DNA of 64,000 nt, taken from contig FN648370.1 of assembly GCA_000310025.1 (NCBI GenBank), positions 147,903 to 211,902 on the forward strand, read 5' to 3'. The notes below the pieces were generated by a model. It worked only from the letters and a program-made list of their open reading frames with translations, did not search any database and was not told where the DNA came from. How positions within the stretch are numbered: the first letter of the stretch is position 1; every line of letters begins with the position of its first letter. Position numbers and translations under genes: made by a program. Source of the stretch: Ectocarpus siliculosus (taxonomy: Eukaryota > Sar > Phaeophyceae > Ectocarpales > Ectocarpaceae). Shown here one piece after another: positions 11,346-22,869 of this stretch.

Positions 11346-13380
11346 TTGCTTCAACTTGGCGGCTGGAGGCACCGCGGCACGACCGCACAACGCGTTGAGT
11401 GGGCGCCAAACAATTAGTCGGCACGCTGTTCAAAAATCATAACAAGACTGCGAGAGCTCTTCTAACATACTGTACTACCATCGCAACACACGTTGACGGC
11501 AGTCGAGGCCGGTACTGAATACACACATGCCGCCGACTGCCGTCGTGCCTGGTTGAACATCGACGAGAATCGCTGGTTTCTGTTCTTCCGTTCGTATACT
11601 TGAGCAAATCAAGGGCCTTATTCTGACCTACAAGTATGCAAACAATAATGCGTGTGCTCGGTTACCCTCCGAAGCATGCGCTGTTTCTACTAAAAGTGCA
11701 AGCCCAGTTTCTGCGTTCTACCATAGGTGCCACACGACACGCAGACGGATACCTTCAACATTCCCGCCATGATCAAACTACCGATTTTCACACCGTCGGA
11801 TGGTTCGGGAAAACCTCCGAAAACACTGCGTAGTATACGCTAATAACTGCAGTTTTGTTCGTTCACGTAGTGGGTGTGTCGTGGCCGCGGCCTTTGTGGC
11901 TGATGTACTGCTACTACGTTGCTTCGCTATCCATTTCCTCTTTCTGGCGACCAACGGACCGTATTTCACGTGCTACAGCAGTAGGAATACTATATTTCTT
12001 TAACATGTGGTCGTCGCTCTGCTTTACAGGTTGAATGCTTTGGCCGCGAGCTGTCTCTTCTCTAATGGCAATAGACTACGCTGAGGCCATGACTTCAGCG
12101 TTCACAACTTTGTTGGATTGTCTCTGAATTTTCTTTGTGTAATTGACGTGCACACACCAAACCAATGGTGCAATACTTTGCTCTCCTACTCACTCGTTTA
12201 TGTTGGCTGCTATCCTGGACTGCTGTGATTCTCATCTACGAAGTACGATGGTATAAAACAAGGTCGTTTCTCCAGAAGGCGTTTGCTGGACTTTGAGTAC
12301 GGGATCGAAGAACGTTACTAGGAAGAACAATAGCAGTCGCTGCCCTGCATGCCACGACGGAAAATGTTCTCCGTGTGTTTTTCGGTTGGCGTTGGCGATA
12401 TGGCTCGCATATGGGCTGGGGCGCGTGTGTTTGTGGGCTAGCGTCCGCGCCTTGCAAACTACAGACCCGAGCGTGAGAGTAGCAGCATATACTATGGGCA
12501 GGCGAGACGGGAGCCTTGGTCTGTAGTAGTTGCCGCAGCAGCAGCGCATGGACTCCAAGAGACACATTGCCATAGGCTGTATGTGTGTGTTATGAGAAGC
12601 AAAGGAAAAAAAAGAGAGAGGCTGCTTGTGCATACGTGCGTCCTGTAGACGGTCTCAACAGGTCGGCAGCTGCTCAAAATCGATGGGCGGTTCTCTACAC
12701 GACGCAGCACTTTCTAAGAGCTTACGATGAGCAGAAAAGTGTGCGGTGTCATACCTGTAAGCTGGAACTCCTCGTCCTTTTCCATCCCTTGCAAAGTCTC
12801 TGGAATGAGCGACCCCGCCGTTCGTTCATCCAGGCCTTCAAGACCCACCCACTTCTTCGATCTGATCAAAAACCACACACACGAAATTGGCATGGCCGTA
12901 GTGTGCGTGCTGCACGACTATCCGTCCAATGGACAACATATATTTAATTGTGCTTGTTTGAATCTTCCAACTCATGCAAAAACTAGAGCGCTCAGCTCGC
13001 GGCGTTCCGAGAGTTCACGGCGAAGCGGGGAGATTAGACCCCCCCTAAATTCAAGATGCTAGCTTCGGCGCTCCTTGTGGCCCGCGCAAGAACTCCGATC
13101 TACTTCTCCTCTTCGTGGTGTCGGTCAGGAAAGTCTTTCCACCACGATCTCCCTGCCTGGGGTCTCGAGGGTCGCACGCCTCGAGTGATAAATCTTCGGT
13201 TGACTGTCAAATTGAAAAGAATCGCGCCCCCAATAGCGGTTATCTTTGCGGAGACCTCGCGCGTGCTTGTGCTTGCCCACACTCAACATACATCACGATA
13301 GACACACGCGCGATGCGGTGCGCGCATGCAGAGTTGTGCAAGCGCAAGATGAGGCACTGGGTCCGACCGGGGTGCACACT
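11346..13380. other. Region upstream of arsS; no gene recognised
   Basis: This holds the presumed arsS promoter and roughly 2 kb of sequence with only short, mutually shadowing ORFs. I see no convincing splice-consistent coding segment, no clear TATA-type element and no repeat matching elsewhere in the window. Confidence 0.4.
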
Positions 13381-13389
13381 TGTCAAGAT

Positions 13390-13610
13390 GGTTGTTGTGG
13401 CCGCATGCACGGCGTGTGTGGGGAGGTGGAGGATACGGATGAACGCGAGATGCACCGAATTGGCCACTCATATGCAACCAAGACGGGGCAGACTTCCCCA
13501 CCCGTCTCGAATCCACGCAAGCGCAAAAAAGGTGGTGGGTTTCTAGCACCAGGCACGCGCAAGAAACCAACTAGCGCTAGAGCTGCATGCGGGAAACAAA
13601 ATATGATACC
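13390..13610 (+). repeat. Dispersed repeat fragment, copy 1 (matches 32100-32260 inverted)
   Basis: This stretch and the reverse complement of 32100-32260 share a run of similar words, including cgagatgcacc, tgcaaccaag and tttctagcaccaggc. In both, the frame reading MHRI(G/C)H followed by CATK or YATK stays recognisable. That suggests the degraded coding end of a transposable element with Cys/His pairs. A shorter related word (acgagatgcaccgtgtctgc) also occurs near 23665. I do not recognise the family. Confidence 0.4.
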
Positions 13611-14579
13611 TATAGGGCAACCCACTTCGTGTACAGTACTCTGAGACGCGTAGAAAACAGTCCAAAATAGAGAACAAGCTTTATGTTGTATAAAGGGTGC
13701 TATCTTCCTTAGGGTGGTTACCTCATGTACATAATCGTATGATTGCTGCGTGCAATGAGACTCATGCACGACCCTCTCTCCAAAGCTTTCGACGCTGCTA
13801 TCGTTGCGCAAAAATTGGGTTTTTCCCCGTTTCGTGGTTCAGAACCCCTATAGTGGTTTCGCGGTGATGCCCTGAATAGTGGCTGTGAGATTTCGTGACA
13901 CTATGGACCGCTAAACCGGGACCACGACTGTATGTGTTAATTCGGTGGTTGAAAACGATGTTTGGATTGCTGAACACGGTACTTTTCACGTGGAGATAGA
14001 ACTATCAGGAAAATTCAACAAAAGTCAAGTCTTCGTTGGCTGAAAACGACGTTCGTTGCGGATTGCTTATCGCGGCATTTTTTGCTGAAAGCGGTATTTT
14101 GGGCTGGAGACAGATTCTTGCAGCCGCAATCGATGGTGCGGGTAGGTACACATATATTCGATAAAAGCTCGTAAAAGTGGCAGCCTTAGTGCCGCAATTG
14201 TTTGGTTGGGTCACGCCAGCCCAACCACAGTCTCCCTGGAACTTGATGTGGAGACTAGGATCATAATATTTTCGAAAGTACAAGACGTTCGAATTCCGTC
14301 ATAAGGCGGACCCTCTAACAAAATAAAATAATAATCTCGCGAAGAGACTAGGCGGAGAGAGACATCAAAGCAAGCGTAGATATAGATGGAGCCTACGCCA
14401 TCACAGAGGCCACCACTGCACACGGTCATACCTCACCCGACACTACCAGTCAGTCATATGTCTGCTGTCTAGGGGCCCGCGGATGAATGAGAGCGCTGTT
14501 TGGTGTGGAAAAACTCTCATCATCATCAGCTGTACGTAGCCGCTGCAGCAGCAGCTGATGCTGCTGTGCATGGATGTGC

Positions 14580-15085
14580 ACATGCTTTCCTCGCTTACGC
14601 TGCTAGCAGCGGCTAACGGGCTAAAAACACCGCTCTCGACGTCTCCTACGATGTGTGTATTTGGTCGCCGTTGGCTTACAGCGTTGTGTACATCTCACTT
14701 GTCTCTGTTTCGGGGGTGCGTCTGTTGTGGAAACAAAGATCGGCCTGCAGACGAAGACAGACCGCAGATAGATTTGACTTGTGTGGACTCGCAGCTCCCT
14801 CGCTTACGCTGCTAGCCATAGGCATCAGCCATGGTGTGTGCCATTGGCCGCCCTTGGCCTACAGCAGTGTGTACGTCTCGTTGTGTCTGTTGTGGGGATG
14901 CGGCTGTGTGGGAAGCTCCAAAAGATCGGTAGATGATGAATGAAGACAGATCGCAGATTGACTTGCGTCGTCCCTCGCTTGTGCTGCCGACAGCAGGCAA
15001 CGGGCTCTCAGAGCCACACTCAACGACTCCTATGATGTGTGCTTTTGGCTGCCCTTGCCCTACAGCAGTGTCGCATGCTGCTGTG
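14580..15085 (+). repeat. Imperfect tandem repeat, about 170-210 bp unit, three copies
   Basis: Three successive segments share the same order of words: ctcgcttacgctgct (near 14591 and 14802, with a variant at 14974), gtgtgt..ttggc.gcc.ttgg, cctacagcagtgt and gaagacagatcgcagat. Copies have diverged by many substitutions and small indels, so this is an old local duplication. No stable reading frame runs through the copies. Confidence 0.5.
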
Positions 15086-15895
15086 CTGGTTGACAACCAG
15101 TGTGTTGTCTACGTTTAGTGTGCTGTTGCTGTGCTGCGTCGGTCTTTCAAGAGGATTTCGGGGATTCTCCTCGAGCGTCGTGCCCATCGCCCAACCATCT
15201 CTCTCTTGTCTTACAAAATGTCTTACAAAGTTGACGTGTGAGGAGACGAGTGTATACCCGGCTTTACCCCTCTAAAACATAGAGGAATTGTGGGAAATCC
15301 TTCCTTGTCTTCATAAAAAATTGCCCCACCTAAGCCCGCTGCCTCTTTTCCAGCTTCGTGCCTTTGGTAAGCAGTGCGACTCTCAAAAACTCAACCTAAA
15401 CCTTTGATCATCACCATAATCGACTTGAGAGCGGATGCTTCTAGCCTAGTCGTAAGGACGAGGGCACCTGTGGCGACCGAAGTCCGACGCCATTGTATTG
15501 CTACAAGCTTCCATGCGGAGTCGTCATTATTAATGGCGCCAAATCGATAAATAAGGTCACCGGGACGAGGCGGCAAGGGAAGGAACACCACTTGTAACCT
15601 ATCGTATTTTATCGCATCGACGGTTATGCTATAGACTACTGTAAACAACATTCAAGGCTATGGCTTCCTGTCTCTTGGTGTGGGAAAGTTGTATCATACC
15701 AAATTTATGGAGCAATTGGAATTGGAGTACGTAGCACACCCATGTACTCTCTCAGGTACTCGTTGGTAAACAATACCGGTACTCTTTTAGTAGATATTTC
15801 GTGATGCGCGAACTGGACATATGTTGTACAACAATGAATGGCGAATGGACAAGCGAGGGAACGGAGAAAATCTGCAACGGATCAACTGAGAACGA

Positions 15896-15900
<5 letters not shown>

Positions 15901-15944
<44 letters not shown>
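15901..15944 (+). repeat. (GA)n microsatellite
   Basis: About 22 uninterrupted GA dinucleotides. On the other strand this is a TC tract. Confidence 0.95.
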
Positions 15945-15946
<2 letters not shown>

Positions 15947-16022
15947 TACACCGTAGGATGTGAACTATACGACCGGCGTGTTGTGTGTTGGTACGTTGGT
16001 ACTGGGCGGTGGTCGCGGGATG

Positions 16023-17008
16023 TTAAACGCGTATCAACCCGTTTGACTTTCGAATTTCAATCTTCTTCCAAGGAGTGACGGAGCTTATGGCACCCTGGGA
16101 ACCAAGCCTTCTGAGAAAGATTAGAGCTGACCTTGCAGGCGCCTTGGCTGGCTTGGACAAGCGGATGCCGGCAACCTCCACGGGCGTGACGAAGTCAGGT
16201 GTGATGGGTGCAGGTCCCTGTGTCTGCACCAAAGAGTTACACCCGACCGTGGGTTCAAATTGTTGAAAATACAAAATACAGGTATTTGTACGTTGAAAGT
16301 AAATTAGGATCATCACCATCAAATCTAAACGTGTACACGCGCTGTTGGTTCGTCCTATCATGCAAACACGACAAATGGACGCGATGTCAGTGGCAGACAC
16401 ACTATCCATGCAGGCACAGCGTGTGTCGAAGCCACACACTTCAATCTGTAGGGGTACGCCGTGAAAGGTGGGAAGGTGGAAGTAGACAAGAAGCGAGCCG
16501 CACCCACCTGATCGGAAGACATCCTGACCTGAGGCGCGGCCCATCGCCGCCCCCAGCGGTACGCTTGCCGCGACGCAGAGCGGGGCGTTGATAGTGACAA
16601 AAGGTTCATAGCGAAGGCGATTGCCACCATGGAGTACACCACACCTGTGAGACCCAGGCAGAGATCTAAGCGGGTATGCTGCGTGCTGCCTGGTGCATGG
16701 AGACATTGAGACTGGAGACCTGGTGAGAAATCTGCCGGTTCGCCGGCTGTTCGACGAAAGATCCTGTTGTGAGCGTTGATTGGCGAATAGCGCCCGTCTC
16801 GTCTTTCGTATTGGCATCGGAATTGGAAAAATCGGCACAAGGCACAAGGCACAAGTGGTCGCTGTGGACGCCGTGGATGCTGTTACAATAGTGTGTGAGT
16901 AACATGCAAGCTGAAGTATTAGACGATGCTTCCCGGCATTCCCTACTCAGACCGGTCGCCACCTACCGTTTTCTATGATCGTGAACTTCGAGAGGTTGGG
17001 TGTGTGAG
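16023..17008 (-). CDS. Possible 3' exons of an unidentified spliced gene
   Basis: Three segments on the - strand join in phase: 17008-16967 (short, least certain), 16644-16508 and 16217-16023, with AG acceptors and GT donors (GTAGGT after 16967, GTGGGT after 16508) and a TAA stop at 16025-16023. The joined product has a mildly hydrophobic stretch (VVYSMVAIAFAMNLL), then an Arg- and Trp-rich part, then a Pro/Lys-rich tail ending KSNGLIRV. Matching phases at both junctions and the lack of stops support coding. I do not recognise a family and no 5' exons were found. It could also be chance, or a remnant. Confidence 0.35.
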
Positions 17009-17595
17009 CTGTAGGTTCCCGGAGGCGGCCAGAGCGACGACGTTCGTAACAGGGGGGAGGTGCGAAGGTGTACATGTGTCGAGTTGTATGTATCGCGCTT
17101 CTTGACCAACCAAATGACAGGTCGTTGATCGGTAGCTTGTGTCCACTTGTAAACCAGGGTTACGGCGGTGTTTAATGTTTGGGTTTACCGGAGCGTCTGG
17201 CACAAAAGGACCAGCTACGTACCTATACACATGCATTTGAAAGGCGCTGCTGCTGCTGCTGTGGTAATTGCCAGTCAGGGATGGAAGACAACCTGACGCT
17301 GGCTCTACGATCATACAGAACCCAAGAAACCTCCCCGCCGTCTAGATCTTATGCACTCTTCTGCCTGTGTTATCAGTAAATATAGGACACCATGAAGACG
17401 CTTCGTGTGTGCTGGCACGTCCAGATTTGCTGAAATATGAAATATCGAAGGTCGCAGCAGTCTCTGAAAATAGCCCGTATTCTGCGCCTTGACCCAACAT
17501 TTACCAGAGCCGTGTTCACCGCCACGGACGCAAAACCCCTTAACCACGGGTCCTCAGCAGTAGCTAGTGGCATCAGCTACTGCAGTTACCCGCAG

Positions 17596-17774
17596 TTCAC
17601 GAGATTGGGGTCAGTGACGGCGAGAACAAGCAGTACGAGACACTGGGTGTCGATCTAGTTCGCGGAGAGTACGCAGTCCGCTATTACGACCCTTCGATAT
17701 CACAACCCAAGAAAGAAGCAGATTTGAGCCCACCAACAACCCCCCCTGGCTGCCATGGGGTGTCCTCTATTTAG
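17596..17774 (+). CDS. Possible exon of a SOUL/heme-binding-like protein
   Basis: After a tcagctactgcagttacccgcag-type acceptor the frame reads HEIGVSDGENKQYETLGVD and then GEYAVRYYDPSI. The last part resembles the YEVR(R/K)Y segment near the start of SOUL-family heme-binding proteins. The frame runs into a stop at 17774 with no good GT donor before it, so it is either a terminal exon or a broken gene fragment. No matching exon was found up- or downstream. The family call rests on one short motif and is tentative. Confidence 0.25.
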
Positions 17775-17779
17775 TGATA

Positions 17780-19670
17780 TCAGCACCTAGATAAGTTCTA
17801 CATGCAAAACTGACCTGATTTGAGCGCCTGCCGTTCTGGATCTTTTGACTTGAATTAAGACTAGTGCATTTTTTTTCTTGATTTCAAAGTAGGCGTGTGG
17901 AGGAAGACTCATGATGATATGTACCGTATGTTTAGAGGAGCCTCTAAAGCCGTCCTCTGCGAGAATCAACGATTTCTGTTTTTCTCGATGCCTTCCGACT
18001 GGGCTTGTGTGTCTCGTGTCTATTTCCTGGTGCTCTTGGGTTTTTTGTCAAATCACAGTGTAGTCAACATAAAAAATTCGTTGTCTGCCATCCTGACGAA
18101 ATCTAGGCTCGAAAAAGGATAAATAAAGAACTTGACCATAATATGCATACTATGCATATAAAAGTCTGTACGTAAACACTCGCACCTAAATTGAGAACCG
18201 AATTTCGATAAACCTATACAATTGGATTTTTGGCCAAAGAGGGCTTGCGTCGTTTTCCCGTACTTTTGCCACACCCAAATGCCAATCGAGGTTCAGCAAC
18301 ATCCAACTGCGGCAGAATCGCTGCCGCGAAAGTGACGTGGTGACCTAACAGGTAGAGCGATAGACCATGTGCACCACACGGGAGCTGTAAAATTATATCA
18401 GCACACACACGAGGCTAAGCATCAGCAGGTGGTGCCAGTGGTCCAAACCTCATCCTCAGGCTTGGTCTACAAACTTTTGCTTGGACTGTCTCGCTGCACA
18501 TTACCAGCCGTTGGCTTTCGAAATCGTACGTTTTGGGAAGCGACCTCCAGTAACCTACCCAACGCGAAAGTTTGGCACGCTTACAGAATCATTGCAATAC
18601 AGTTATTTCCCATCAGCGGGCAGTGGGCGATGCGTGTGGGTGCCGTTCGGCCAGTGTGCCACATGCGGTCCCGTCAGGGGTAAGGCCATCACGAGGTCAG
18701 CTCATCATGGGGGGTGCAAAAGGGCCGCAGTCCAACTCGGGTACTTCGATTCAGCAAAAATCATTTCAATTTGTAATTGTTCTTTGCTGCACCCAAAATC
18801 GAAGTCCCACTTGTCCGGGCAGAGAAAGCTTCATCTTGTTTTCCCCTGTTGACCAATCACCGTCGTTGGCCCCCGGTACCCCCCCGGTACCCCCCCGCAA
18901 CTTAAGTTTTTCAGGGCCTCTATTTAGGTGATAAACATATGCGATAAAACAAGTCCGAACAGGTGCTCAGCCAAAGCCTGTAATTTATTTTTTACAGATG
19001 GCCTTCCCTTTACAAGTGTTTTTCTCGCTCCACGATCTCCCCCTTGGGCAACCACAAACAATCTCTGGTCTTCTTCCGCGAAATTGCCAAAGTTCGATGT
19101 TTACCTATAAGGTCGCCCGCAGGTCGTTTCCTTTGGCTAACCTCGCAGATCTACAGCAGTTTGTGGCAGGTTGGAGTTTCGTTCACCCTGTGGACTTTCA
19201 TTGTTGTGGCAAGTGCCGAACGGCTATGATTTCGTGAGTTGTTATATTCCAACACTTGAAATCAGTGCTCACAGCATTTATGCCATGTAGGAGCGCTCCA
19301 ATCCGTGGTCAGTCACACAGAAGGGTTCCTTTTGCTGAGGCCCCCTATTACCCCCTCCCGCGGTGCTTGCCTTCGATATATTACTCGAGAATAGTGCAGC
19401 ACTCTCTTCCCTCAAAGTGCACAAACAGCTTAGACTTTTCTCAGGGGCTAACTAAAAAACTTTGAAGTTTGTGGTGGAAACGATTAATTCGTGAGTACTG
19501 TGCACGCTTCGACTTCACAGTCGACGAGAGCAAGGGACGACTAAAACCCTTCTCGCGATACAAACTGAGTCAACCATCTTAGGAGGAAAGGTGGGCACAA
19601 ACAACATGTATGAAAAGTGAAAGCTCTGTGTGAACTTCCTGCTGTTTAATCCCGGCTGATAAGCATTTTC
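17780..19670. other. Gene-poor stretch
   Basis: Only short, overlapping ORFs occur. The best is a frame at about 18480-18840, following a plausible acceptor ttaccag, but it matches nothing I recognise and becomes repetitive in composition. At 18873-18893 there is a tiny repeated cggtacccccc word. Confidence 0.4.
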
Positions 19671-19675
19671 CATTG

Positions 19676-19851
19676 TAGCGCCCGCACTTAAGAACTCCAT
19701 GCTCAACATTATATCAAAACTATGGACTTGAGCACAATCTGCCACCTCGGTTAAGAACTCCTACATAAAAGCCTGTATAGCGGCCAATTGTAACCCACCA
19801 AAGGAACTAAGAGCCTCGGCTATTACTAGAGGTTCTTAAATGCGGGCGCTA
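19676..19851. mobile_element. 176-bp MITE-like element
   Basis: The ends tagcgcccgcacttaagaac (19676) and its reverse complement with one change (ending gcgggcgcta at 19851) form terminal inverted repeats of about 20 bp. TA bases at the outer edge would suit a Tc1/mariner-type TA target, but this is only suggestive. No coding capacity. Confidence 0.7.
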
Positions 19852-19854
19852 TCT

Positions 19855-20860
19855 GTACACCGAAAGGTGTGTAGACTTGCGCCAGAATAGGTGGGGCACA
19901 CATACGCACGCCTACAAAAATGACCTCTGGGTCTTTGGGAGTGCCCGATTATCAAGTTGGGAGATGCAACACGCAAAAATATATCCTGGCTTTGGCTGGG
20001 CTTGAAATATCCCTTTCGCGGTCCTCGACTCTTTCCATCAGTTGCTTCATATAATCAGGCGAGGGCACGTATGGAGGGAGCTGGCTGTGGTGTTTTTGTT
20101 GTTGTTGTTTTCTTCACATTAAACTGGTGTCAGTTGCTAATCCCAAAATCTAGCAAAGACTCGGCCCGTGGTCACAAAAATGCTAGAGCCATCAGAAGAT
20201 CTAAAGAACACGCACACTATTAGCAAGAAAAGGGTACACAAGCCCGAGGAGGTACACCTACAATCCCTGCAGCACGTTTGCGTGCTCACAACTGAACTAC
20301 ACGCCCACACACTACAATTCGACTACAACAGCGGCATCACCCCCCTTGCCCCGCACTTCACCAAAATGAAGGTTTGTCGACTACAGCGTACTGCTGTCTG
20401 AAGTGCTGTCTGTACAAAAATAACACCATGGTGTATGGTACACAACAAGCTCGTGGCATGCAGCTGCTGTCTGAAGTGCTGTCAGAATGGGTCCGTGGAC
20501 ATACAATGAAGAACAATCAACCAAAGCCATCATTGCAATTGACAATCGCCCGAATCTATCCAGATCATCTGTGCTAGACACAGCCGTGTAAACATCGACA
20601 CTGACTAGGAATCGTTCCACATTGAAGGGGTCTTCCACGATGCAGGTACACAATTATGGCACCCGGGTTATCCGCGCCATCTCTGCCGCGTCTCTCTACA
20701 AAACCAGTGACGTCATCACACATACCTAACACCTAGATATTCAGGAAAAAACGGAAAATATTTTACAACACAAGAAGAGATGTTTGTCCGTGCGCCACGG
20801 TTCGATGCCGTCCGCATGCTCCGGTTCCGCTGCTGCTCCGGTGCCGCTGTTGCGGTGCCG
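19855..20860. other. Gene-poor stretch
   Basis: No exon structure was recognised. A short segment near 20095-20130 (gttgttgttttcttcacatt) resembles the 3' part of the gypsy LTRs at 40235-40390 and 62430-62560 and may be a remnant. A ctgctgtctgaagtgctgtc word is locally repeated at about 20390 and 20465. Confidence 0.35.
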
Positions 20861-20864
20861 CTTC

Positions 20865-21430
20865 TTCGGTGTCGCTGTGGCCAGTCCTAGCACGACCAAA
20901 CTCGACCCGGTCCGCTTCGTACACGCTCTCGTTGCTGTCCTTCCCAGTCGGTTCCTCGCTTTCTCCCTCGTTGCACTTAGAGTTCTTGGTCTGAAAAATT
21001 CTCGCGCCGAAGGGTCAACCAGCCCAGTCAGCTCGTCACCACCTGTCTCCTCCTCATTTGATGGCAAAACCAGGTTACTGAGACAGTACAGCTCCCTCTA
21101 GCAAACCTAGGGCCGTGTACATAGTGCCCGTCCACCTTTCTGATTGACGTCTGCCTCCGCGCACAAAGATGAGATGGGCATTGCTGCCTACACCGACGGC
21201 CTCGAGGCCCGCGCATCTGCACCTTTGTACCTGACGCACCAGTGCCGACCCAACTCCACCACTACGCACGCCTCGCGGCGGGTGCGCCGTAACAAGAAGG
21301 TATCGGTCCCTTGAGGGTGAGTCTAGCCCTGCTCGCTAGAAAGACCCCCCCCCTCGCTTTGGGTCATGCCTAAGCAAAACCTTGCCGAGGCAGCGAGGGG
21401 AAGAAGGGAGGACCAATGTGTCTCTCTGAA
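20865..21430 (+). repeat. Long inverted repeat, left copy (partner 40365-40925)
   Basis: About 560 bp match the reverse complement of 40365-40925 nearly end to end, from gtcgctgtggccagtcctag through the gtatcggtcccttga and aaacct.gccgaggcagcgag words. The partner lies next to an LTR end, so this is probably part of an LTR-retrotransposon or its flank. In both copies one frame reads LTHQCRPNS, but the surrounding frame is broken by stops. Downstream (21440-21660) the sequence changes to a reversed fragment of the element A/B family. Confidence 0.7.
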
Positions 21431-21439
21431 ATGTTCTGT

Positions 21440-21660
21440 AGATTCATTTTGGCATTTGCATTCAGCTTGTTGCGCTTTTTTCGAATTTTGTCTCCCTTCA
21501 GGGCCGTTGATTTTTCCCGCTGGCGCTGACGTCTTTTCATTGGTCAGCCGGTTAGTGCGGTCGATGCAACATGCAATCATCAATACACAGCACAGCACAC
21601 ATACACACGCAAGGGAATTGTGTTGCATCCAACTTCTGTGATTCACTGCGGGCACAAACT
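21440..21660 (-). repeat. Fragment of the element A/B transposon family, reversed
   Basis: The reverse complement of 21525-21590 carries the gcatcgaccgcactaaccgg and ctgaccaa.gaaaa.acgtcagc words found at 3250-3300 and 9540-9580. Terminal repeats are absent, so this is a truncated copy joined to the inverted repeat on its left. Confidence 0.55.
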
Positions 21661-21924
21661 TTCTTGAAGTCTTTCTGGCTTGATTATGAAAAAGGTATGA
21701 GTTGGTCTGCGAACAACCCCCCGAATAGCTGCAGTGACAAGGCCTGCGACTGACAGAAAACTATCGTGTATCTACATGGAACCCTCTCGGACACCAGCGC
21801 ACACGGCTGACGGAACCACAAGCCCCCCCTCGTCAACCCCACACATCAACGCTGATTGCCACCTCCACATAGAAAGCCGATATGTAACACATCCATCTAC
21901 GATCGGGCGCTGTGGCATCCTCCC

Positions 21925-22860
21925 ACCCCCGATGCCCGTTTTTCACCCACAACTGTTAGAGAAGGAACACGTTGGGAAAATGCCACTACTTCCTGTCCAA
22001 ATTTGTCGCGAAGGGCGGCTGTTTGCCTGCAGAAGCGGTCAGCTAGGGTGAAAGCAACAAGTTGCCTATTTTTCTAAGCTTCCAAAATGCTTTCGGTGGA
22101 CTGGCGGCAACATCGCAATGGCCGACTCCGCCATGAGAAATGACGGTGGCACACCTGGAGAGGAGTTTTACGCACCCCTGATGCAAGGTGTTGCCACGGG
22201 CGCTCATGGCTACGAAGTACGAATCAGGCGCCTACCACACAAAACACGTATCCGCAAGATCGGCAAGAAATATTATTTTTCTGCATGTGATTTGGGCGTC
22301 GCGAGCGACACTTCCAACTCTTGATTGAGCAAGTCACAGTCGACTAACCCGCTGTGCCCAACGAAAGTAGTGGCCTCGCAGGACAACCCTGAAGATTTTT
22401 ACCTTCAGACTTTCATTGTCGAGTGCAGGATCAAGATGGGTGTCGTCTGCTGTTGGTTCAAACGTCATTTTCATTGTTTCTACTGGTTTGGAAGGACTAG
22501 TACACACATTTTGGGACAGACCACGACAGAAACATGTTTGTTTGGTATGCGCCTGACGCGTCTTTCATGAGCGCCCGTGGCGACACCTTGCATCTGGGAT
22601 GCGTCAGATTCCTCTTCGGGTGTGCCACGTTCGTGTTTCATGGCAGTATCGGCATTACGATGTTAAAAAGGGGCCGCCAGGCCCACAAAAGCACTTTGGA
22701 AGCTCCGAGAAATAGTCAACTTGTTGCTTTCACCCGAGCTGGCCGCTTCTGTTCTAAAGGCAAACACCCTTCCTCGCGACAACTTTGGAGAATCGCGTCA
22801 TGCTCTCCCATCGTATCCATTTTCTAACAGGGTAATATGGGTGAGAGGACACCGAATGAC
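21925..22860. mobile_element. Fold-back element with about 170-bp inverted arms
   Basis: The segment 21930-22110 and the reverse complement of 22650-22855 share long words (caacttgttgctttcaccc, gctg.ccgcttctg, ttcgcgacaa, ttctctaaca). The spacer of about 540 bp contains a short open frame from ATG 22118 to 22324 (MADSAMRND...), rich in Arg/Lys, of unknown meaning. In addition, 21690-21745 and 22930-22985 are similar direct repeats (tga.ttggt.tgc ... gcctgcgactg) just outside the arms. They could be an old duplicated target or part of a larger element. Confidence 0.55.
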
Positions 22861-22869
22861 ACACAATCC

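Noticed and set aside
16023-16847. 274-codon - strand ORF read as one gene
   Set aside because: Phase-matched splice sites inside it give a better model. The middle part (a segment between the two exons) has intron-like composition.
21170-21300. SET-domain-like motif LTHQCRPNS in the inverted repeats
   Set aside because: Only a nine-residue resemblance to the NHSCxPN motif. Stops break the frame on both sides and the copies sit in retroelement sequence.
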